Below, in pieces: positions 52,270 through 61,047 of a stretch of DNA of 64,000 bases. Below the pieces are notes generated by a model, which had not been told where the DNA came from, ran no database searches, and worked only from the letters and a program-made list of their open reading frames with translations. The DNA lies in assembly GCF_900113135.1 (NCBI RefSeq), contig NZ_FOOH01000003.1, positions 124,001 to 188,000 of the forward strand, read 5' to 3'. Numbering within the stretch: position 1 is the first letter of the stretch; the number at the start of each line of letters is the position of its first letter. The DNA is from Salegentibacter agarivorans (lineage in GTDB: Bacteria > Bacteroidota > Bacteroidia > Flavobacteriales > Flavobacteriaceae). A program made the translations under genes and the position numbers.

Positions 52270-52857
52270 ATGAAAACAGTAAAAGTAAGTTTGGGAGTGA
52301 TGGCTATGGCATTTGCCGTAATAAGCACTTCTTGCAAGAACAACGAGAAAAACAGCAATACAACTATTGAAGACGCGGCGACCGAGCGCGCTGTCCCGAT
52401 GGAAGAAAACAGGATGGAAAGCAGCAATGCTGCCCAAACCGATGCCAGCCTGACCACATACTTGGAGCTTAAAAATGCCTTGGTAAATGACGATCAGGAG
52501 GCCGCGGCCAAAGCCGGGGAAAAAATGGTGGGACAGTTAAAGACCTTTAAAACGGAAAACTACGAACAGAACGACCAACAAGAACTGCAAGATATCATAG
52601 AAGACGCCACTGAGCATGCCGAACACATTGCGGAAAGCCCCATAGGCCACCAGCGGGAACATTTCGACATTTTGAGCAAGGACATGATAGACTTGATTGA
52701 CATTGTCGGAACCAGCCAAAAGTTGTACCAAGCTTATTGCCCGATGTACAATAATAACAAAGGTGCACAGTGGTTGAGTGTAACCAAAGAAATCAAAAAT
52801 CCCTATTATGGAAGTAAAATGATGGATTGCGGAGAGGTGCAAAGAGAAATTAACTAA
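52270..52857 (+). CDS. DUF3347 lipoprotein, copy 3
   Basis: 195 residues with a lipobox-like VISTSC at Cys22 and an acidic linker. The DUF3347 domain runs from about 58: TTYLELKNALVNDDQEAAAK, HQREHFDILSKDM, YCPMYNNNKGAQWLS, NPYYGSKMMDCGEV. The last codon directly precedes the heme-binding gene start, so both are cotranslated. Likely a periplasmic copper-binding lipoprotein. Confidence 0.85.
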   Translation: MKTVKVSLGVMAMAFAVISTSCKNNEKNSNTTIEDAATERAVPMEENRMESSNAAQTDASLTTYLELKNALVNDDQEAAAKAGEKMVGQLKTFKTENYEQNDQQELQDIIEDATEHAEHIAESPIGHQREHFDILSKDMIDLIDIVGTSQKLYQAYCPMYNNNKGAQWLSVTKEIKNPYYGSKMMDCGEVQREIN

Positions 52858-53310
52858 ATGAAGACAATCAAAATCATTGCACTGGTTTTTTTAGTTGTGT
52901 TGGTGGGCATCCAGTTTGTGCCCACCAATCGCAACCAAAGTGAAGTGGTGCCAAAATCAGATTTTATGCTGGTGAACAATGTCCCGAAAGACGTACAGGA
53001 TAAATTAAAGGTTTCCTGTTATGATTGCCATAGCAACAATACAGCATACCCTTGGTACAATAAAATACAACCAGCTGCCTGGTTTTTAGAGGATCATATA
53101 AAAGAAGGAAAAGATGAATTGAATTTTAATGAATGGGGTGAATATTCCGACCGAAGAAAAAACAGCAAACTCCGGTCAATCATCAGTCAGATTGAAGATG
53201 ATGAAATGCCACTGGACTCCTACACTTTTATTCATGGGGATGCGAAACTTTCCAAAGAAGAAAAAACAGAAATGATACAATATATGACCCAGCTTAAAAA
53301 TAGTTTATAG
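52858..53310 (+). CDS. Heme-binding-domain (Haem_bd-like) protein with CxxCH
   Basis: 150 residues. An N-terminal membrane helix is followed by a single c-type heme motif Cys54-x2-Cys57-His58 (SCYDCHS), then WYNKIQPAAWFLEDH and GEYSDRRKNSK, segments of the haem_bd family. It may carry electrons in the periplasm, for instance to the multicopper oxidases downstream, but that is inference. Its ATG immediately follows the DUF3347 copy 3 stop. Confidence 0.85.
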   Translation: MKTIKIIALVFLVVLVGIQFVPTNRNQSEVVPKSDFMLVNNVPKDVQDKLKVSCYDCHSNNTAYPWYNKIQPAAWFLEDHIKEGKDELNFNEWGEYSDRRKNSKLRSIISQIEDDEMPLDSYTFIHGDAKLSKEEKTEMIQYMTQLKNSL

Positions 53311-53406
53311 GGGATTTTTAAAATAAACAATATCATATCCCAAAAAAGGAAAGGAATTTTTTCATTGATTGGTTAGTTAATCTTTTTCTTTTGAGAGTAT
53401 GATGTT

Positions 53407-53477
53407 AAAGTCCTGTGAGGGAAGGGTATTCTTAAATTTAATTAGTTTATAAAGCCTCTTCCCTTGACAGGCACAAA
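53407..53477 (+). ncRNA. Conserved-end hairpin, copy 2
   Basis: AAAGTCCTG at the left and CAGGCACAAAA at the right, as in copy 1. The stem is CCTGT / ACAGG and AGGGAAG / CTTCCCT with a larger loop. Both copies are followed within 20 bases by ATGAAAT, but copy 2 has no ORF there, only a four-codon frame. The paired but different stems suggest conserved structure. Confidence 0.5.
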
Positions 53478-53593
53478 AACCAAAAAATGAAATATTGTTA
53501 GACTACTGGGAAAAACATGGGCGTGGTAGCTTAAATAAATGCTTAGGGTATGATAAAAAATAAATTTTTAAAAAACATTACCAAAAAATTATC

Positions 53594-54160
53594 ATGGTAG
53601 AAGTCTTTGTTAAAAATATGGTCTGTAACCGGTGTATAAAAGTAATTAAAAACGAGTTACTTGAAGCAGGGGTGGAAGTAACAAAAGTAGAACTAGGCCG
53701 GGTAGTTTATAAAAGCAAAAATATAGCTCGTGATTCTAAAAAGTTAGAAAAGGTCCTCGATGAAAATGGTTTTGAAATATTGGAGGGATCCGATAAAATT
53801 TTAGTCGAGAAGGTAAAACAAAGTCTTATACGGCTTTTGGAAAACCTTCCCCTGCAAAAAACGGGGACTTTATCCAGCTACTTATCCAAAGAAACCGAAA
53901 CTGATTATTCGCGCTTGAGTCGAATTTTTTCCTATACCGAAAACATAACGGTAGAAAAGTATTTTATAAAGCTGAAAATTGAAAAAGTAAAAGAGCTCAT
54001 TCAGTCCAAACAATATAATTTTACCCAGATTAGTCAGCTATTGGATTATACTAATGTAAATTATCTTTCCAGGCAATTTAAAGCAGAAACAGGGATGAAT
54101 TTATCTCAATATAAAAAACTTAATAACAATTTTAGAAATTCTTTAGACCAAATTTTATAG
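53594..54160 (+). CDS. AraC-family regulator fused to an HMA-like metal domain, copy 2
   Basis: 188 residues, paralogue of the gene at 41825. The N-terminal HMA-like domain has Cys11 and Cys14 (NMVCNRCIKVI), and the C-terminal AraC HTH reads VEKYFIKLKIEKVKELIQSK, LLDYTNVNYLSRQFKAETG. It sits in the middle of the copper operon, between conserved-end hairpin 2 and DUF3347 copy 4. It would bind Cu or another soft metal and regulate the island; DNA target unknown. Confidence 0.85.
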   Translation: MVEVFVKNMVCNRCIKVIKNELLEAGVEVTKVELGRVVYKSKNIARDSKKLEKVLDENGFEILEGSDKILVEKVKQSLIRLLENLPLQKTGTLSSYLSKETETDYSRLSRIFSYTENITVEKYFIKLKIEKVKELIQSKQYNFTQISQLLDYTNVNYLSRQFKAETGMNLSQYKKLNNNFRNSLDQIL

Positions 54161-54236
54161 ATGTTTAACCAAATTATGACAATAAATCCTTTTTCTTACC
54201 ATTAATTTTAAAAATCAAATTTAAAACCAGAAAAAA

Positions 54237-54785
54237 ATGAAAAGTAAAATTTTAAATTTTGGTGTTGTTCTCTTACTAGCTATTGCCCTATTTTCCTGTG
54301 TAGATAACAAAGGGAAGCAATCGGTTGAAATAAACACCCCTGAAGAGGTTAAAAAAGCCGAAGAGAAAACAGCAGATATTGCCGATCAGGATTTTATAGA
54401 TGGAATGACGGGAAAAATCTGGCATAATTACCTGGAAATAAAAATAGCATTAACCAATGCTGATGCAGACCAGGTACAGGATGCGTCTCAAAGTATGGTA
54501 GCCTCTTTTTCAGAAGAAAGAGCAGAACTGAAAGCTATTGCACAACAATTATCTGAAACCAGCGAGCTGGAAAAACAAAGGGAATTATTCGCAGCATTTA
54601 CAGAAAAAGCTGGGCCTATGTTTGAAGATGCATTATCTGGTGGTACGATCTATAAAAAGTTCTGTCCTATGGCTTTTGACAATAAAGGAGCCTATTGGTA
54701 TGCTGATATCGAAGAAATAAACAATCCATATTTCGGTGATAAAATGCCCAATTGTGGTTCCGTAAAAAAGACAATTAAAAAGTAA
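54237..54785 (+). CDS. DUF3347 lipoprotein, copy 4
   Basis: 182 residues with lipobox AIALFSC at Cys21 and one DUF3347 domain: IWHNYLEIKIALTNADADQV, KFCPMAFDNKGAYWYADI, NPYFGDKMPNCGSVKK. The pattern matches the other three copies. Lies 28 bases before the DUF305 protein gene. Confidence 0.85.
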   Translation: MKSKILNFGVVLLLAIALFSCVDNKGKQSVEINTPEEVKKAEEKTADIADQDFIDGMTGKIWHNYLEIKIALTNADADQVQDASQSMVASFSEERAELKAIAQQLSETSELEKQRELFAAFTEKAGPMFEDALSGGTIYKKFCPMAFDNKGAYWYADIEEINNPYFGDKMPNCGSVKKTIKK

Positions 54786-54813
54786 AAACCAACCTAACCA
54801 AAACCAAAAAATA

Positions 54814-55305
54814 ATGAATTCAGAAGCAAAAAACCACCATAAAACTGGTGGTAGCAATTACGGTAGATTTTTTCTAATGCTCGGGTTATCTTTTATAGCC
54901 ATGTACATTACCATGTACCTGAATACCTACGAATTTGATCATGTTTATTTCAGCTTGACCCGTTTTTATATGACCTGTTTGGGGATAGCGGCAATGGCGG
55001 TAATTATGTTGTCGTTGATGTTGAAAATGTATAAAAATAAGAAGAAGAATATAGCAATTTACGTGGGTAGCCTGGTGCTGTTTGTCTCTGCTTTAGGTTT
55101 AGTACGAGCACAACGACCTATTATTGGCGACGTTTTATATATGAAGGCAATGATTCCCCACCATTCGATTGCGATTTTAACTAGTAAGCGGGCAGATATT
55201 AAAGATCCTGAAACCAAGAAACTGGCCGAAGAAATAATTGAGGCCCAGAAACGCGAAATTGCCCAGATGAAGAAGATCATTTATCGTTTGGAGAACGAGG
55301 AATAA
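54814..55305 (+). CDS. DUF305 membrane protein
   Basis: 163 residues. Three membrane helices (about 19-39, 48-70, 79-98) and a C-terminal DUF305 segment with the copper-island signature MKAMIPHHSIAILTSKRADI and AQKREIAQMKK. DUF305 proteins are often found beside Cu systems; His residues in IPHHS may bind metal. Ends before a strong terminator. Confidence 0.88.
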   Translation: MNSEAKNHHKTGGSNYGRFFLMLGLSFIAMYITMYLNTYEFDHVYFSLTRFYMTCLGIAAMAVIMLSLMLKMYKNKKKNIAIYVGSLVLFVSALGLVRAQRPIIGDVLYMKAMIPHHSIAILTSKRADIKDPETKKLAEEIIEAQKREIAQMKKIIYRLENEE

Positions 55306-55314
55306 TATTAAGCG

Positions 55315-55350
55315 AGACCCCACAGGTTTTGAAAACCTGTGGGGTCTTCT
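55315..55350 (+). terminator. Strong intrinsic terminator after the DUF305 gene
   Basis: Perfect 16-bp stem AGACCCCACAGGTTTT (55315-55330) / AAAACCTGTGGGGTCT (55332-55347) with a T-rich end. Closes the cusA-to-DUF305 transcript. The sequence resembles a repeat (CCTCACAGGT...ACCTGTGAGG) common in Bacteroidetes, so it may also be a repetitive element. Confidence 0.88.
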
Positions 55351-55452
55351 TTAAATAATCAATGTAGAATATTTTCAACAGGATCGATCTTTTTAGCCTT
55401 GTTAAAGCCTTACTAATGAAACCTAAAATATTTAGGCATTAAAATATCAAGA

Positions 55453-57867
55453 ATGAAAAATAATTTTTTTTTAATATTAACTTTGTGTTCAATGATGATT
55501 TCCTATGGCCAACGGCACATGGAAAAATCTGTTGAAGGAAATATAAATAATTTACCGGTACACGAATATAACCTGACCATAGACCAGGAAAAGGTTACTA
55601 AAGCCGAAGGCAAAGAGGTCATGGGGATGACCATTAACGGGGGAATCCCCGGCCCGACCCTGGAATTTACCGAAGGCGAATATGCGGTGATCTATGTTGA
55701 AAATAAAATGGATGTGGAAACTTCCATTCACTGGCATGGGATGATTTTGCCAAATTTCTTTGATGGTGTCCCTTATTTAACCACGCCACCCATTAAACCG
55801 GGCGAAACCTTTAAATATGAATTTGAGATCAAACAACATGGTACATACTGGTACCATTCCCATACCATGTTACAGGAACAAAGTGGGGTATATGGCTCTC
55901 TGCTAATCAATCCAAGAGAAAAAACATTGGAGTATGACAAAGACCTGGTGCTGGTACTTTCAGACTGGACCAATGAAAAGCCAAAAGATGTGCTTAGGTT
56001 TTTAAAAAGGGGCACAGAATGGTACAATATTAAAAAAGGAACAGCTACTCCCCTAAATCAGGTGATCAAGCGTGGAGCTTTGGGCGCACAAATTGATTTT
56101 TGGAGACAACGGATGGAAGGTGCCGATATTGCTGATATTTACTATCCTGCATTTTTAATAAATGGTGAGGAGAAAATAGAATATCCCGAATTCAAGCCTG
56201 GGGAAAAAGTTAGAATGAGAATTATTAATGGAGCTGCCTCTACTTCTTTCTGGATGACCTTTGGAGGTAATATGCCTACGCTGGTTTCTGCTGATGGTGT
56301 AGATGTAGTGCCGGTGGAGAAAAATAAAACCTTTATTGCAGTAGCAGAAACCTATGATTTTATTGTCACCATACCCGATGATGGCAAAATGGAATTTAAA
56401 ATTACTGCACAGGATGGTTCTGGGACAGCTTCAGCTTTTCTAGGCACCGGTAGGATACTTCCCGCCCCTAATGTGCCCAGGCCCGATAAAATTGGGATGA
56501 TGCAAAAAATGGCAAAAATGGATATGAAAATGGGGGCACCAGCCCTTAAATTCAATCCAAAAAATGTTGATCCCTATGAAATGATGGATAAGTGGGGAAT
56601 GCAAATGGATGAGATGGACATGGAAGCGATGAACCATGGCGATATGAATATGAAAAAAGAGGGAGATATGCAGGCCATGGACCACTCTAAAATGGATCAT
56701 TCCAAAATGGACATGAAGAAGGACTCCACAATGGCCAATAAGGACCATAGTGTGAAGATGAAAAAGGACTCTATGAAAATGGCCGGTGGCGGGAAAAAAA
56801 CCATGCAGATGGATAAGATGAAAGGAATGGAGCAAGGAAAAATGCCGGGTATGGATATGTTTTCAGAATATAACTATGATTACCTGGAATCTAAAAATCC
56901 TACAACACATCCCGAAGATGCGCCTGTAAAGGAAATCCTGCTGAATTTAACCGGAAATATGGCCCGCTATGTTTGGAGCTTAAACGGGGTGCCCCTGGCC
57001 GAAACCGATAAAATAAAAATTGAAGGTGATGGGGTTACCAGGATCACCTTTAACAACCTTACCATGATGCACCACCCTATGCATCTACATGGGCATTTTT
57101 TCAGGGTAATTAATAAAAACGGAGAACATTCCCCTTTGAAACATACCGTCAATGTCCCGCCCATGCAAAAAGTGACTATCGAGTTTTATGGGAATGAATA
57201 TGGCGATTGGTTCCTGCATTGCCACATCCTTTATCATTTGGATTCCGGAATGGCGAGAGTGGTAAGTTATGACACTAAAAGGGACGAACGTATGAAGCCT
57301 TTCCCATTGAGTAACCTAGTAAGGGAAACCAATAAATTTTATACCTGGGGAATGTTGGATGCCGCCTCACACATGACAACATTAAATGTGGTAAGTTCCA
57401 ATATAAGGAATCAATTTAACGTTTTGGCAGAATACGGCTGGAACGAAAATATTGAAGCAGAATTCACCTATGAATATTACCTCTATGACTGGGTACGTTT
57501 GTTTGCCGGTGTGAATATGGAGAATGAAATGAAGGATAGTATGGAAGAACTCAGTACCACCGCCATTGGAGGTATTAGGTATTTTACTCCCTATATGTTT
57601 GCTTTAGACCTTCGTGTAGATAATAAATTGAGGCCCCAAATTAGCCTTGCCCGGGAAGTTATGATCTTCCCTCGACTTGTTTTATTCGGGGAATATGAAT
57701 TCCAGGCAGATTTTGGCTGGGTCAATGATCTTGAACCAGGAAAAGATTTTGAAGATGAGCAAGTATGGAGCGCCGGGCTGGAATATTTTCTTGGTAAGAA
57801 CTTTTCATTAATGGGAAGTTACGACAATAGATTTGGCGCCGGAGGTGGATTATCATTACGATTCTAA
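55453..57867 (+). CDS. Multicopper oxidase (CopA/PcoA-like) fused to a CopB-like outer-membrane domain
   Basis: 804 residues. Signal peptide MKNNFFLILTLCSMMISYG. Copper sites are intact: His93-Trp-His95, His135-Ser-His137, HHPMHLHGHFF (540-550) and His589-Cys590-His591. A Met/His/Asp-rich region lies at about 395-475 (EMDMEAMNHGDMNM type). Residues about 640-804 are a beta-barrel-like domain (EYGWNENIEAEFTYEYYLYD, LRPQISLAREVMIF, AGGGLSLRF) as in CopB/PcoB, normally a separate protein. It would oxidise Cu(I) and hold copper at the outer membrane. Confidence 0.9.
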   Translation: MKNNFFLILTLCSMMISYGQRHMEKSVEGNINNLPVHEYNLTIDQEKVTKAEGKEVMGMTINGGIPGPTLEFTEGEYAVIYVENKMDVETSIHWHGMILPNFFDGVPYLTTPPIKPGETFKYEFEIKQHGTYWYHSHTMLQEQSGVYGSLLINPREKTLEYDKDLVLVLSDWTNEKPKDVLRFLKRGTEWYNIKKGTATPLNQVIKRGALGAQIDFWRQRMEGADIADIYYPAFLINGEEKIEYPEFKPGEKVRMRIINGAASTSFWMTFGGNMPTLVSADGVDVVPVEKNKTFIAVAETYDFIVTIPDDGKMEFKITAQDGSGTASAFLGTGRILPAPNVPRPDKIGMMQKMAKMDMKMGAPALKFNPKNVDPYEMMDKWGMQMDEMDMEAMNHGDMNMKKEGDMQAMDHSKMDHSKMDMKKDSTMANKDHSVKMKKDSMKMAGGGKKTMQMDKMKGMEQGKMPGMDMFSEYNYDYLESKNPTTHPEDAPVKEILLNLTGNMARYVWSLNGVPLAETDKIKIEGDGVTRITFNNLTMMHHPMHLHGHFFRVINKNGEHSPLKHTVNVPPMQKVTIEFYGNEYGDWFLHCHILYHLDSGMARVVSYDTKRDERMKPFPLSNLVRETNKFYTWGMLDAASHMTTLNVVSSNIRNQFNVLAEYGWNENIEAEFTYEYYLYDWVRLFAGVNMENEMKDSMEELSTTAIGGIRYFTPYMFALDLRVDNKLRPQISLAREVMIFPRLVLFGEYEFQADFGWVNDLEPGKDFEDEQVWSAGLEYFLGKNFSLMGSYDNRFGAGGGLSLRF

Positions 57868-57872
57868 ACAAT

Positions 57873-59189
57873 ATGGGAAATTATAAAGAAAACAGTCTAA
57901 GCCTGGTGGGTGCAATATCAATGGGAACCAATGTTATGATTGGTGCAGGGATCTTTGCGCTTCTTGGTCAAGTGGCAGAACTTTCTGGTGAGTATTTTCC
58001 AATAGCTTTTATTGTGGGTGGAATTATATCAGGATTTAGTGCTTATTCCTATAACAAGATGTCTAATGCGTATCCATCTGCAGGAGGTATCGCCATGTAT
58101 TTGGAGAAAGCTTATGGAAAGGGACTTGTAACTGCTTTTGCAGCTTTACTGATGACGTTCTCTATGATTATTAATGAAAGTCTGGTGGCCAGGACCTTTG
58201 GTAGTTATACGTTGCAATTGTTCGATGCGCCAAAAGACAGTTATCTCATTCCCGTTTTAGGGGTGGGCCTACTCATTTTTGCCTTTGTAATTAATATTGC
58301 AGGCAATAAGGTAATAGGGAAATCCTCCCTTGCCATGGCGATCCTCAAAACCGGTGGGTTATTGATCTTTGCCGGAGGAGCTATCTATGCCTCGGGTTTT
58401 GTAGTATCAGATTTAGTACCTTCAGGAGGTACCGGCGGGGAAAGGGGAGTAATGGAGTACCTTGGAGCACTGGCTTTATCTATCCTTGCCTATAAGGGTT
58501 TTACTACTATAACCAATAGTGGTGGTGAAATTGTGAAACCACACAAAAACGTGAGCAGGACCATTATCATTTCATTGCTCATTTGCGGGCTAACCTATTT
58601 ACTCGTTTCGTGGGGGGTGATTTCCAACTTGAGTATTCCTGAAATCATTGAGGCCAAAGATTATAGTCTAGCTGAAGCTTCCAGGCCATTATTTGGTCAA
58701 TTTGGTTTATGGTTTACCGTGGCTATTGCTATTATCGCCACTATTTCTGGAGTAATTGCCAGTGTTTTTGCAGTTTCAAGAATGACTGCTATGTTAACTG
58801 ACATGAAGTTGATACCTCACAGTCACTTTGGTATGAAAGGGAGTATACAAAAGCATATGCTGGTGTATATTATAGTAATTGCCATTGTGCTTACTATCTT
58901 TTTCGACCTTTCCAGGATAGCCTCCCTTGGCGCAATATATTATTTGGTGATGGATATTATTATTCATTGGGGAGTGCTTACCACAATGAGAAAGGACATA
59001 GAGGCCAAAGCGGGGATCGTAATAAGCGCAATAATTCTGGATGTGGTAGTTCTGGGTTCCTTCGTTTATATTAAAATAGAACGTGATCCCACCCTAATTT
59101 GGATAGCATTTGGTTCTATGTTGCTCATATTTTTAGGTGAAAAATGGTTTCTAAATCGAAAACCTCCAGAAAAAGGGGCGGTAGATTAG
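57873..59189 (+). CDS. APC-family amino-acid/polyamine permease, copy 2
   Basis: 438 residues with about 12 membrane helices and the family start MIGAGIFALLGQ. It is the close paralogue of 36444-37790 (shared ESLVA-TFGSYTL, LSILAYKGFTTITN, LSIPEIIEAKDYSLAEA). It begins 5 bases after the fused multicopper oxidase, so it is cotranscribed with copper genes. Transport of a copper-chelating amino acid such as His or Cys is a possible reason, not shown by sequence. Confidence 0.85.
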   Translation: MGNYKENSLSLVGAISMGTNVMIGAGIFALLGQVAELSGEYFPIAFIVGGIISGFSAYSYNKMSNAYPSAGGIAMYLEKAYGKGLVTAFAALLMTFSMIINESLVARTFGSYTLQLFDAPKDSYLIPVLGVGLLIFAFVINIAGNKVIGKSSLAMAILKTGGLLIFAGGAIYASGFVVSDLVPSGGTGGERGVMEYLGALALSILAYKGFTTITNSGGEIVKPHKNVSRTIIISLLICGLTYLLVSWGVISNLSIPEIIEAKDYSLAEASRPLFGQFGLWFTVAIAIIATISGVIASVFAVSRMTAMLTDMKLIPHSHFGMKGSIQKHMLVYIIVIAIVLTIFFDLSRIASLGAIYYLVMDIIIHWGVLTTMRKDIEAKAGIVISAIILDVVVLGSFVYIKIERDPTLIWIAFGSMLLIFLGEKWFLNRKPPEKGAVD

Positions 59190-59295
59190 CTGTTAAGCAG
59201 CCTACGACTTTTAAGTTGTCTAAGTATCTAAAATTTAAGCGGGGCTTTAACCTTCCTTGTGCTGAAATTTTACGAATGCAATTCAAAATAATATA

Positions 59296-60978
59296 ATGAT
59301 GAAAAAAAACGTAAACAGAAGAAATTTTATACAAACTGCAAGCCTGGCAGCAGCAGGTTTCTATGTAATGCCTTTTTTTGCCTCCTGTAAATCGGATACC
59401 TCCACCCGGCATCCTGAGACCGTAAATAAAATGAACAAGGATTTTATTGCCGATTTAGATCTACAACTTACCGCATTACCTTCCCAGACCAACATCTATC
59501 CAGACAGTAGTACCAAAACATATTCCTATAGAGCATCTATTATAAAAGGTAGTGAAGATAATTTACAAAATATAGAGGGTAGCTATTTAGGACCTGTTAT
59601 TCGGGTAAAGAAAGGGGATAAGGTTAGGGTGAGGTATGAAAACCAGATTCCGGCCGAATCTATTGTACACTGGCATGGCCTGCACGTGTCTCACGAGAAT
59701 GATGGCCACCCAGAGCATGTAATAAGTGAAGGAGAAACCTATTATTATGAATTTGAAGTGATGAACAGGGCTGGAACGTATTGGTTCCACCCACATCCGC
59801 ATAAACATACAGGGGAACAGGTATATAAGGGACTGGCAGGATTGTTTATCGTATCTGATAAAGAAGAAGAAAAATTAAATTTACCCCAGGGTGAATATGA
59901 TATTCCTGTGGTAATCCAGGACAGGACTTTTAATGATAATAAGCAGCTCCAATACCTAGGCGATGGTCAGATGGATCGAATGCAGGGTTTTTTAGGTGAG
60001 CAAATATTGATCAATGGTAAAATTGATAATACCCTGAACCTGGGCGCAAACGGGAAATATCGTTTAAGGCTCTTAAACGGTTCCAATTCCCGTGCCTATA
60101 AATTGGCATGGGATAACGGCGAAGCGATAACCGTATTGGGTGTAGATGGAGGTCTGCTTAAAGCGCCAAAAAGAATGTCTTATTTAATGCTAGGGCCGGC
60201 TCAGCGGGTAGATGTATGGTTGGATTTATCTCAACAGTCAGAAAATAGTCGTATTAAACTGGTCCATTTACCTATCCCACTGGACATGATGGGTGGTGGC
60301 ATGATGAATGGCGGGATGATGGGAAATAGCAGTAGCAATCACTTGCCTTATGACACTCAGTTTGATATTCTGGAAATAAATGTGGGGGCTTTCGCAGAAA
60401 ACAAAGATGCTCAATTACCTGGTGAGCTCAGTTCTTTCAATACATTGGCGGCCACAGATGCCATCAATAAAGACAATCCCAGGACTTTCACCTTCGCTAT
60501 GGGCGGAATGATGGAATGGACCATTAACGGTCGCACCTATAATGGCACCGAAGTAGCCGAAGAAGAGACCGTGAAATTAGATACTACCGAAATTTGGCGT
60601 ATCAATAATGGAAACCAGTTTTCTTCAGATCCTGATGATGACAGCGGAATGATGGGCGGCGGAATGCATGGCAACGGCGGAATGATGGGCGGTCAGGGAG
60701 GCATGGGAAATATGATGCAAATGCCACATCCTGTTCATATCCACCAATTACAATTCAACATCTTAAACCGAGACGCTGATAAGGTAGATGATAAGCTTTG
60801 GGAAGCAACCAAAGACGGTTTTATCAACGAAGGCTGGCAGGACAGTGTTTATCTTTTACCAGGAATGCAAATGGATTTGATCATGCGATTTGAAGACTAT
60901 AAAGGATTGTTTCTATACCATTGCCATAATCTGGAGCATGAGGATATGGGCATGATGAGAAACTTTAAAATAGTGTAG
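59296..60978 (+). CDS. Multicopper oxidase (CueO-like, Tat-exported)
   Basis: 560 residues. Tat signal NRRNFIQTASLAAAGF followed by a possible lipoprotein Cys (FFASC). Copper ligands are present: His125-Trp-His127, FHPHPHKH, HPVHIHQLQF, and His542-Cys543-His544. Met/Gly-rich linkers (GGGMMNGGMMG near 335, GGMMGGQGGMGNMMQM near 465) fit CueO-type cuprous oxidases. Separated from the permease gene by 106 bases without visible features. Probably detoxifies Cu(I) in the periplasm. Confidence 0.9.
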   Translation: MMKKNVNRRNFIQTASLAAAGFYVMPFFASCKSDTSTRHPETVNKMNKDFIADLDLQLTALPSQTNIYPDSSTKTYSYRASIIKGSEDNLQNIEGSYLGPVIRVKKGDKVRVRYENQIPAESIVHWHGLHVSHENDGHPEHVISEGETYYYEFEVMNRAGTYWFHPHPHKHTGEQVYKGLAGLFIVSDKEEEKLNLPQGEYDIPVVIQDRTFNDNKQLQYLGDGQMDRMQGFLGEQILINGKIDNTLNLGANGKYRLRLLNGSNSRAYKLAWDNGEAITVLGVDGGLLKAPKRMSYLMLGPAQRVDVWLDLSQQSENSRIKLVHLPIPLDMMGGGMMNGGMMGNSSSNHLPYDTQFDILEINVGAFAENKDAQLPGELSSFNTLAATDAINKDNPRTFTFAMGGMMEWTINGRTYNGTEVAEEETVKLDTTEIWRINNGNQFSSDPDDDSGMMGGGMHGNGGMMGGQGGMGNMMQMPHPVHIHQLQFNILNRDADKVDDKLWEATKDGFINEGWQDSVYLLPGMQMDLIMRFEDYKGLFLYHCHNLEHEDMGMMRNFKIV

Positions 60979-61047
60979 AAAGAACAGGATAAGAGAATTA
61001 AAAAAAACTGAACGATGAAATTTTTATTAACTCTAAAACAAAGTAAA

